From contig JANOPA010000014.1 of NCBI GenBank assembly GCA_031421635.1, forward strand, positions 19,362 through 83,361: 64,000 nt of DNA, written 5' to 3'. The translations under genes and the position numbers were made by a program. Source of the DNA: JAPOKJ01 sp031421635. GTDB taxonomy: Bacteria; Pseudomonadota; Gammaproteobacteria; Burkholderiales; Burkholderiaceae_E. This document shows, piece after piece, positions 17,485-25,496 of this stretch. Numbering within the stretch: the first letter of the stretch is position 1; each line of letters begins with the position of its first letter. The notes beneath the pieces were generated by a model. The model was given only the letters and a program-made list of their open reading frames with translations, searched no databases and had not been told where the DNA came from.

Positions 17485-19531
17485 CGAGAGATCGCGCGCT
17501 CAATCGCAATCGCGATTTGACGTGCAGGCGTTTCCAACTGCTGAATCTGCTCTGGGATGAGCAGCCAGCGCGGCTGGGCGGGCTGGAGCGCGAGCACGCC
17601 CCGAATACGAATCGGGGCCTGCAAAGGAACGTAGTGCCAAGCATGAGCGGGCAAAGTAGATGTTGCAAGGCCCGCACGCTGGCCATGGCGATAGGCCCAG
17701 TCAACAATGCCGGTATCAATCGAGTCGGGCAAATTGTCACCAAAAACCAATTTGTCGGTGGCATCAGGCAGCAACGCTATGGCTTGACCACCAAAAGTAC
17801 GATCGACCGCCGCTTTGCCGAGGTCCACGATTTGGACGGCTTGAAGAGCCGCCGATAAGTCTCGAGTTAATTCGAATAGGCCTCGTGCACGTCGTTCCCG
17901 ACTGGCGGAGATGCGAGCTGAAAAACGTAGACGTGCGGTGAGTTGACCAATCAGTAAACTCACAAACAACATCACGGCAAAGGTCACAAGGTATTGCACG
18001 TCATTGACGGCAAAAGAAAACCGGGGGGCTACAAAGAAAAAGTCGAATGAGGCCACGCCGCACACGGCTGCAAGCATCGTCGGCCCGCGTCCGAGTTTTA
18101 GTGCCACCATAACCACATAAAGCAGAAATAGCATCACGATGTTTGCGATGTCCAGCAGTGGATGCAGTGGGAGTACCAGGAGCGTCGTCGCAACGCAACT
18201 CGCCGCTGCCAAGGCGTAGCGCTGCCAACCGAAGCGCCCCTCCGGTAAACGTGAAAGCGATGCCTCACCTTCTTGATGATTACGAGGCACCATCTGGGGA
18301 AGTTGACGCGTGCTCGCGGCAATGCCTACTTCAATAATATCGAGAGAGGGTGCTAATTCGGCCAATTGGCGAGTGATGGTTGGTTGAATCAAGCGCCGCA
18401 GCGCTTGCCAGCGCCGCGCACGAGGACGGCCCGTGACCAAGGTAGCGCAATTCAGCGCCTGAGCCTGTCGAAGGAGTTCGACCGCAATGTTGTCAGCCGA
18501 CACTACGGCCGTGCTTGCGCCAAGTTCTTCGGCTAACTTAAGTACGCTTAAAGTGCGGTCGCGCACCGCCGAAGGTAAGCGCTGAAGTGCGGGGGTTTCT
18601 ACATAAATTGCATGCCAATTGACGTTAAGTTGCGAAGCCAGGCGGGCACTACTGCGCACCGCATGTTCGGCCCCATCGTGGGGGCCAACACAGACGAGGA
18701 AGGCACCCGAGGTGCTCCATGCTATCGCAGCACTGGCCGCGCCTTGTGACTGCTTATTGCGGTAACTGCGTACATCGCCTTCCACATGCTCGGCAGTACG
18801 GCGCAGCGCAATCTCGCGAAGCGCAATCAGATTGCCTTTTCGAAAAAATTCTGGGCAGCACGCTCGGCCATCAGGGGAAGGTAGATTTTCCCGGCCTTGA
18901 GGCGTGCCAATAACTGGTCTGGCGTAATGTCTACCAGGATGATTTCATCGGCGCGTTCCAATACCTTGTCCGGTATGGTTTCTTGCACGCGAATTCCGGT
19001 AATCGCCCCTACTGTGGCGTTAAGGCTTTCTAGATGCTGAACAATGAGAGCACTCCATACCTCGGTACCGGCGGCCAGTAGTTCTTGCACATCTTGCCAT
19101 CGCTTTGGGTGGCGCGAACCTTTGGCATTACTGTGTGCAAGTTCGTCAACCAGCAAAACGTCCGGGTGGGCCGCCAAGGCTCCGTCCAGATCGAACTCCA
19201 AACGGCTACCAACCGAGGAGGGCAAGGCACGCAGCGGTAATTGCTTGAGACCCGACAGGAGTTCCGCGGTTTCGATACGACCATGTGTTTCGATTACGCC
19301 GACCAGGATCTCCCGGCCAGCCCGCGCAGCGCGTTGTGCGGCATCTAACATAGCGTAAGTCTTCCCGACTCCCGCCCCAGCACCGAAGTAAATTATTACC
19401 TTGCCCCTGCGAAGTATGCCGCTGGACAATTCGCCGATACTTAGCTCGCTAACCTTTGGCCGAACCGACTCATCGCTCAATTGGGCAAGCAACTGGTCGG
19501 GGTCGGGCCGGGAGTCCTGCCTGCTCGCCAA
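17485..19531 (-). pseudogene. kdpD: KdpD sensor kinase, frameshifted and lacking its kinase domain
   Basis: The N-terminal KdpD domain (18827-19531, TTG start, Walker A GAGAGVGKTYAML, VDELAHSNAKGSRHPKRW) ends early at TGA 18827. One base earlier in phase, the normal text continues (GNLIALREIALRRTAEHVE) into the frame running to 17415: a USP-like domain, four membrane helices (about 18230-17930) and a GAF-like domain. A single base appears to be missing in the run CGAAAAGG near 18835-18841. Similarity stops at AIAIERAISR near 17490, before the histidine-kinase H box, so dimerisation and ATPase domains are absent and no kdpE follows. KdpD normally senses K+ limitation/turgor and activates kdp. 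Confidence 0.92.
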
Positions 19532-19557
19532 GAGTGAGAGCCTTTCAGAGGATATCG

Positions 19558-20220
19558 TTATCGACGCGCAAGAGTAGCACTACGGGGAGTAGGAATGTAG
19601 GAGTAGCAGTACCGGGTTGGCGGGCGAAGCGTCGCCAAGGCAAGATTGAGCTTGAGCACATTGATCTGACGTTCACCGATAAAATTGAGGAGCGGCTCTT
19701 CCGTCGGCGAGTCCACCAAGTTCTGAACCGTATCGGCAGCCAGGCCGCGAGCTTTGGCGACCCTGGCTACTTGGTAGCGTGCCGCAGCAGGGCTAATGTG
19801 AGGATCGAGACCACTGGCGGAAGACGTCACTAGGTCGACTGGAACAGGTGCCTTATTGCCAGAATCGGCGCTACGCAAGGCCTCGATCCGCCCTTTTATA
19901 GAGTCGATGAGCGCAGGGTTCAATGGACCAAGGTTCGAGCCACTTGAGGCGCTCGCGTTGTAAGGCATAGGCGCGGTGGCCGAGGGTCGTCCCCAAAAAT
20001 GTCCTGGGTCCACAAACTGCTGTCCGATCAGCGTCGAGCCGACCGCTTGTCCTTCGCGAAAAATTAGGCTGCCACTCGCCTGCACGGGAAATATCGCCTT
20101 CGCGAAGCTGGTTACGACCAGTGGGTATGCGAGACCGGTCACAAGAGTGAGTACGAAGAAAAGCACCAGTGCTGGCCTTAAAAAGGTGTTCATAGCGGTT
20201 TTCATTTCAGTTCCATTCAA
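19558..20220 (-). CDS. kdpC: KdpC, potassium-transporting ATPase subunit C
   Basis: The most likely start is ATG 20205 (MKTAMNTF), with the open frame extending to 20220. One N-terminal membrane helix (PALVLFFVLTLVTGLAYPLV) is followed by the conserved KdpC core: GQQFVDPGHFWGRPSA, PYNASASSGSNLGP, SASGLDPHISPAAARYQVAR and ERQINVLKLNLAL. After the usual C-terminal motif there are about 22 extra residues before the stop at 19558, of unfamiliar sequence. KdpC joins KdpA and KdpB and raises ATP affinity of the pump. The ORF itself shows no lesion, but all its partner genes here are broken, so it is probably a passenger in a dead operon. Confidence 0.88.
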   Translation of the reverse strand: MNGTEMKTAMNTFLRPALVLFFVLTLVTGLAYPLVVTSFAKAIFPVQASGSLIFREGQAVGSTLIGQQFVDPGHFWGRPSATAPMPYNASASSGSNLGPLNPALIDSIKGRIEALRSADSGNKAPVPVDLVTSSASGLDPHISPAAARYQVARVAKARGLAADTVQNLVDSPTEEPLLNFIGERQINVLKLNLALATLRPPTRYCYSYIPTPRSATLARR

Positions 20221-20242
20221 AGTCTTAAAAATAGTGCTTGGC

Positions 20243-22204
20243 TTAGGCTAGATGCAAGGCCACCAGCACCAGGTCGATGGCTTTAATCCCAAAGAAGGGC
20301 ACGATTAATCCCCCCAACCCATAGATCAACATATTGCGACGAAGCAGCGCCGCGGCACCAATAGCGCGGTACTTGACGCCCTTGAGCGCTAAAGGAATCA
20401 AAAAAACAATGATCAAGGCATTAAAAATTACGGCCGACAAAATCGCTAAAGATGGACTGCCCAGTTGCATAACGTCAAGTGCGGCCAACTGCGGATAGGT
20501 GGTTACAAAAATTGCGGGGATGATGGCGAAATACTTGGCGACATCGTTGGCAATTGAAAACGTGGTGAGCGAGCCGCGTGTCATCAGTAGGGCCTTCCCG
20601 GTCTCCACAATTTCTAGCAGTTTGGTGGGGTTTGAGTCTAGGTCCACCATATTGCCGGCTTCCTTGGACGCCTGCGTGCCGCTATTCATGGCTACGGCTA
20701 CGTCGGCCTGTGCAAGTGCCGGAGCATCATTGGTGCCATCTCCGGTCATAGCGACAAGGCGACCTTCTGCCTGGTACTTACGAATGAGCTTGAGCTTATC
20801 TTCAGGCGTGGCCTCAGCTCTACTAGGCCGAGCACGGTGAGGTCACTCGCGACGGCCAGGGGAGTACTTCCGCGACGTGCTATTTCGTCGGCCGCACGTA
20901 GGACTTCGGGAGGCATCACACCACCTAGTGCTTCGACGTGTCTTCTAATTGCATCAACCGCACCCTTACGCAATTTTAAAACGCGACCGTCCAGCTGTTG
21001 TCGGTCGATACCACTCATACGGGTTTGGGCAGTGAATGCAATCTCGGTAATGGATCCACAGGAATTCCCAGGCCCTGCTAGCGGCTGAGTAAAGCCCATC
21101 TTCTCTGCGAGTACGATGATGCTGCGTCCCTCGGGCGTTTCGTCGGCCTGTGAAGCTTGCATGACGCAAACACCCAGTTGACGCTCGCTCACTCCAGGTG
21201 CCGGAAAGAAAGCGCTGGCCTGACGGTTTCCATGAGTGATGGTACCGGTCTTGTCTAGCAACAGGACATCGACATCGCTAGCGGCTTCGACTGCGCGACC
21301 TGAAGTTGCGATCACATTGGCTTGCATCATTCGACTCATGCCCGCCACCCCATCCGCAGAAAGCAGGCCTCCGATGGTTGTAGGAATCAGGCACACCAGT
21401 AAGGCAACAAGTGCTGTGAGACTCACGGCCGTGCCAGCCTTGGCCGCTTCCACACTGAACAGCGAGTACGGTAGGAGGGTCACGGTGACCATCAGGAATA
21501 CGATAGTGAGTGCGACCAGCAAAATAGTTAGTGCAATTTCATTCGGCGTCTTTTGGCGTTTGGTGCCCTCGACCGTACTAATCATGCGATCAAGAAACGA
21601 TTCGCCGGGATTCACGGTAATACGTACGACCAGCCAGTCGGACAGCACCTGGGTACCACCGGTCACGGACGAGAAATCCCCGCCCGACTCACGTACAACA
21701 GGCGCGGATTCACCCGTGATGGCGCTCTCGTTCACCGAGGCCACACCTTCAATCACTTCGCCATCCAGTGGAATCATGTCGCCTGCATTAACGAGGCACA
21801 CATCCCCTTTACGCAAGTTGAGCGCCTCTTCAGGTAACCAAGTTCTTCCGTAAAAAATATCTTCTGTAGCGGATATAAATTTTTTTGCCCAGGTGCTTTT
21901 TCAAACTGCGAAGCGACTCGGCTTGGGCCTTGCTACGGCCTTCTGCCAAGGCTTCCGCGAAGTTTGCGAACAACACTGTGAACCAGAGCCAGGTCGCTAT
22001 GGCAACGATGAAGCCGAAGGGAGCATCCCCGACGCCTTGGAAAGCTTGTACGGCCAGTACAGTCGTCAAAATGCTACCGATGTAGACCACAAACATGACG
22101 GGGTTACGCCACTGGACACTTGGGCTCAGCTTGCGAAATGATGCCTTAATGGCGGGCTTGAGGAGCACCGGGTCAAAGATCGAAAGAAAAGTTTTTGTTT
22201 GCAT
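20243..22204 (-). pseudogene. kdpB: KdpB P-type ATPase subunit, broken by a frameshift and a deletion
   Basis: Start ATG 22204 with Shine-Dalgarno GAGGTGA. The N-terminal piece runs to 21830 and stops early. A run of seven A at the GGCAAAAAAATTT site shifts the frame; with six A the text continues as KKFISATEDIFYGRTWLPEE into LRKGDVCLVNAGDM. The middle piece keeps the actuator TGES and phosphorylation motif DKTGT. Near 20810 it jumps from VLGLVEL directly to EATPEDKLKLIR in another frame, so about 45-50 residues holding the TGDN motif of the P domain are lost. The C-terminal piece (TGDGTNDAPALAQADVAVAM onward) is otherwise normal. KdpB drives K+ import by ATP hydrolysis; this copy cannot. Confidence 0.93.
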
Positions 22205-22243
22205 TGTATTCACCTCAAAAGTTCCGATGTTTGATGACATGCT

Positions 22244-24043
22244 TCAATGCCCAACCCAAAGCATCAGATGCTCAACCATTGGGCCTAGAGCTAGCCCTGG
22301 TACGTAGTTAAGTAAACCCACCAATAGCACGGTGCCGATGAGCAAAACGACAAATAGCGGGCCATGGGTAGGCATCGTGCCTGCAGTCAAAGGTAGGCGG
22401 CTTTTGGCGGCCAATGCCCCGGCAATTGCCAGCACCGGCAAGATGACGCCGAAGCGACCAAACCAGATCGTCAAAGCCAACATCCAGTTGTAAAATGGGG
22501 TATTGGCCGATAGCCCCGCAAATGCGCTGCCGTTGGTGTTGGCCGCGGAGCTAAAGGCATAGAAAATTTCGGAAAAGCCGTGCGCACCCGGATTGCTGAT
22601 CCCGGCTTTGCCGTCGGCGGCTATGACTGCAATCGCCGTGCCCAGCAAGACCAGAATCGGGCTGACCAAAATCGCAATTGAGGTCAGTTTCATTTCATGG
22701 GCTTCAATCTTTTTACCCAAATACTCCGGCGTCCGACCGATCATTAGTCCGGCGATAAACACGGTGAGAATGGCAAAAAGGAGCATGCCGTAAAGGCCGC
22801 TGCCTGTGTCTCCAAAAACCACTTCACCGAGCTGAATCATCACCATGGGTACCATGCCACCAATTGGTGTGAAGGAGTCGTGCATGGCGTTCACCGCGCC
22901 GCACGAAGCTGCCGTGGTGATCACGGCAAACAAGCTTGAGGCGGTGATGCCGTAACGCACTTCCTTGCCTTCCATATTCCCGCCGACCTGCATGACGCTC
23001 TCGGTCTGATCTACCCCAAGGGTGCTGAGCAGCGGATTGCCGCTTTGTTCGGCTGGTGTAATGACCGTTACGGCGATCACAAACATCACGACCATGGCAG
23101 CGAGCACCGCCCACCCCTGGCGCTGATCACCAACCAAGCGCCCGAAGGCAAAGCATAAGGCGCAGGGGATGAGAAATATGGCGAGCATTTGCAATAAATT
23201 ACTGAGCGCCGTCGGATTCTCGTAAGGGTGGGCCGAGTTGGCGTTGAAGAAGCCGCCGCCATTGGTGCCAATCATCTTAATGGCCTCTTGAGAAGCCACT
23301 GGTCCCATGGCCAAAGTCTGCTTTTCGGCTTTCAGATCTTCCATGACCGGTGGGCCCTGCGCGTCTTTAAGCGCTTGCCCGTCAGTGCCATTTTTTGGCT
23401 GTTGGTAACTAGTAACTTCCAAGGTGTTCACTTATCGGTACGGGTCGAAGTTTTGAATGACGCCCTGTCCGACAAGGAAGACGGCCAATAGCACTGATAG
23501 CGGCATCAGTAGCCAAGCGATGATACGGGTAACGTCCACCCAAAAATTACCCACCACGCGTGTGGATTGAGCAGCAAAACCACGGATAAGTGCAAAGGCG
23601 ACGGCGATCCCGGTGGCAGCGGAAAAATAGTTCTGAACAGTAAGTGCCAGCATTTGCGTTAAATAACTCATGGTGGATTCACCGGCGTAGCCTTGCCAAT
23701 TGGTGTTGGTCACAAAACTGATTGCCGTGTTGAACGCCGAGTGCGGCGAGACCGGTGCCATGCCCGCTGGGTTCAGTGGTAGCCAGGTTTGCAGACGCTG
23801 CATGCCATAGACCACGAACACACCAATAGCATTGAAAGCTAGTACGGCTAATGCATACTGCGACCATGACATCGAGTGGTCAGACGAAGTGCCAGCCAAG
23901 CTGAATAATAGTCGCTCTGTCCTCCGCATCCAGTTCGGAAGTTGACCCGAACTTAGACGGGCCAGCCAAGCACCCAGCGGCCAAGCAACGATGCCCAATA
24001 GAGCGAGATAGACGGCCAGCAAAGCCCATGACTTAATACTCAT
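22244..24043 (-). pseudogene. kdpA: KdpA potassium channel-like subunit interrupted by in-frame TAA
   Basis: The two halves are in the same frame: 24043-23432 encodes the N-terminal ~200 residues (through QGVIQNFDPYR), then TAA at 23432-23434, then VNTLEVTSYQQPKNGTDGQ continuing to 22244. Intact homologues read straight through this place with one residue, so a single substitution such as GAA or CAA to TAA explains it. Selectivity-filter-type loops are intact (FNTAISFVTNTNWQGY, MIGTNGGGFFNANSAHP, TTAASCGAVNAMHD, SSAANTNGSAF). A GTG right after the TAA could restart the C-terminal part, but that product would lack the first membrane block and first pore loop. Confidence 0.92.
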
Positions 24044-24141
24044 CAGAACTCCTCAGCGCGAATCAGCGCATAAGCTAAGTAAGCGAATAAAATGAGGGCG
24101 CACATACCCGCAAAACCGTAAAGCACGGCGAGGTTGTTCAT
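24043..24141 (-). CDS. kdpF: KdpF-like small membrane peptide
   Basis: 32 residues: MNNLAVLYGFAGMC followed by ALILFAYLAYALIRAEEF. One hydrophobic helix and a C-terminal YLAYALI...E.F pattern match KdpF, the small lipid-like stabiliser of the KdpFABC complex in the inner membrane. The stop overlaps the kdpA ATG (TGATG) and its own ATG overlaps the stop of a further small ORF upstream. Position directly before kdpA is the standard one. The peptide is intact although kdpA and kdpB are not. Confidence 0.8.
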   Translation of the reverse strand: MNNLAVLYGFAGMCALILFAYLAYALIRAEEF

Positions 24142-24242
24142 GATCGGGCTGCGCTTGTTTTTTCGAGGTTGTTAAACCCAAAGGTCAGCAAAACCAATAC
24201 TGTCCACAGCCCTGCAATTGCGGCGAGATACACGGCATCCAT
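24138..24242 (-). CDS. Small membrane protein upstream of kdpF
   Basis: 34 residues (MDAVYLAAIAGLWTVLVLLT, then FGFNNLEKTSAARS). A strong ribosome site AAGGAG lies seven bases before ATG 24242. One transmembrane helix with a short basic cytosolic tail is predicted. Its stop overlaps the kdpF start by four bases, so it is the first cistron of the kdp operon. I do not know a named family; its size and place suggest an accessory peptide of the Kdp system or a translation leader. Its good ribosome site argues that it is a real coding unit. Confidence 0.6.
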   Translation of the reverse strand: MDAVYLAAIAGLWTVLVLLTFGFNNLEKTSAARS

Positions 24243-24287
24243 GAATAACTCCTTCGTCAAATGAATGACCAAAGTTTGCTGGACACC

Positions 24288-24343
24288 GTGTAAAAACGGG
24301 GATGAGATTGAGCAACGGGTTGTAAAGAGAGTGTAAAAACGGG
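24288..24343 (-). promoter_or_regulatory. Probable KdpE operator region of the kdp operon
   Basis: Read on the minus strand, TTTACAC (24337-24331) and TTTACAA (24326-24320) are direct repeats 11 bp apart followed by CCCG. This resembles the E. coli KdpE site as I recall it (T-rich repeats ending TTTACACCCCG). The 13-mer CCCGTTTTTACAC occurs twice (24343-24331 and 24300-24288), with starts 43 bp apart, about four helical turns. The region is 46-100 bases upstream of the first small ORF. No kdpE gene is present in the window. Confidence 0.6.
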
Positions 24344-24426
24344 CGGCGGGTCACTAAGTCCTTCGCTGGCTGTAGGGACGCCGAGGATGTCGACCTACGT
24401 TTGCTCGTCAGGTTCGCCATCCGGCG

Positions 24427-24762
24427 ATGCAAAGCACCAGAATGGGCCGCCTAGCTGAGCAAGCGGAAAATGCACAGTCCAAAGTCGATGAATATTTGAC
24501 GACTATTAATCCAGAAGTTGTTCGCGAGGGACCGTGCAAAGGCTGGCGCTTGGACCGAGCTCGCGCTTTGGATACTAATAATCCGATCTTTGGGACCTGG
24601 CCATTATCAGAATGGGAGGACGAAGCAAGCACACTGTTAGAGTCGAAAAGCTCGGAAACTCCGTCCGCCGCGATGGCACTTAGCGACAAGACCGGCTCGG
24701 CCTTGTTACTTGACGTACCTGCATTCGACCTTCCAAGAGTCAGATTCAACGACAAGTTCTGA
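24427..24762 (+). CDS. Doubtful hypothetical ORF
   Basis: An open frame of 111 residues (MQSTRMGRLAEQAENAQSKV...), hydrophilic and acidic with no membrane helix or familiar motif. No Shine-Dalgarno precedes the ATG, and the opposite strand is also open over the same stretch, so this may be a chance ORF in a region with other gene debris. It occupies most of the gap between the kdp control region and the chemotaxis operon. I recognise nothing in the rest of 24243-24816 beyond the operator described separately. Confidence 0.25.
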   Translation: MQSTRMGRLAEQAENAQSKVDEYLTTINPEVVREGPCKGWRLDRARALDTNNPIFGTWPLSEWEDEASTLLESKSSETPSAAMALSDKTGSALLLDVPAFDLPRVRFNDKF

Positions 24763-24816
24763 TTGCCTGCACTTTAGTAACCTCAAAGTGTCTGAAGAAG
24801 CAGAAATAAGACTGCA

Positions 24817-25437
24817 CTAGGAGAAATCAGGCGTCTCGCCTCGCAGCCATTTCCTGCCTTGCGCATACAAGGATTCAACCACCATCCCTCGCAAACCTGG
24901 CATGTCGCGCTTTACTTTGAAACCGAGCTCAGTTTGTAAATAGGCTAGGTGACGATAGCCTTCAGGAAAGCCTTTGAGGACTTCGTCATTCAGCTTCATG
25001 AGAACGCTTGGGTCGACGGAATCCATCCGATCTTTTTCATAGATGGGTTGACGTCGAACTACGCGCCAGCAATCCTGTCCGTCGATAGAACGCTTTTCGA
25101 AAAAATCATAAAAGCGACCCGTACACACTACATCAACCAACTCGCCATGCGCCAGACCCCGCTGATTAATAGTCATTTTGGTCTGAGCAATTGCGCGTTG
25201 GTTTTGCACGTCAATGGTCGTGCCGCCCAGAAAATGCAAAATTGAGACGCCGTTCTCGAAACCTTTGCGACTGATTTCAATGAAATCGCTCGCAGTACCC
25301 TGAAACCAAGTGGCGCACATCCAACCATCGCTGTGCCAAACCGTGCGAAAACGCTCCCAATCGCCGGCATCTCGCCACAGCGCCCAGTTGTTAATGGTCT
25401 CGGTGATATTCAGTTGGTCGATTTGTTTTGGAGTCAT
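24817..25437 (-). CDS. NTF2/SnoaL-like domain protein
   Basis: 206 residues from ATG 25437 (MTPKQIDQLNITETINNWAL); the frame is open to 25554 but the longer form would overlap the preceding MCP by 58 bases. The N-terminal part has the typical SnoaL/NTF2-like pattern: a helix with an aromatic W..W..F motif (ALWRDAGDWERFRTVWHSDGW), then beta strands with FENGVSILHFLGGTTIDV and GRFYDFFEKR. The family includes small-molecule dehydratases, isomerases and non-enzymatic ligand-binding proteins, so the reaction cannot be assigned. It trails the chemotaxis operon by 60 bases and may be cotranscribed, perhaps acting on the attractant; that is speculation. Confidence 0.7.
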   Translation of the reverse strand: MTPKQIDQLNITETINNWALWRDAGDWERFRTVWHSDGWMCATWFQGTASDFIEISRKGFENGVSILHFLGGTTIDVQNQRAIAQTKMTINQRGLAHGELVDVVCTGRFYDFFEKRSIDGQDCWRVVRRQPIYEKDRMDSVDPSVLMKLNDEVLKGFPEGYRHLAYLQTELGFKVKRDMPGLRGMVVESLYAQGRKWLRGETPDFS

Positions 25438-25496
25438 GGGGCTGGACGGCGTCTCGGTAATGACAGAATTTTCAGCATTGTATTCCTCGTGAAAGT

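Noticed and set aside
18827..18845. Programmed frameshift in kdpD
   Set aside because: The gene also lacks its kinase domain and the operon is broken elsewhere, so a simple indel or sequencing error is more likely.
24408..24755. Minus-strand 115-residue Ser-rich ORF
   Set aside because: Shadow-like composition, no ribosome site and no recognised motif; the opposite ORF is also doubtful.
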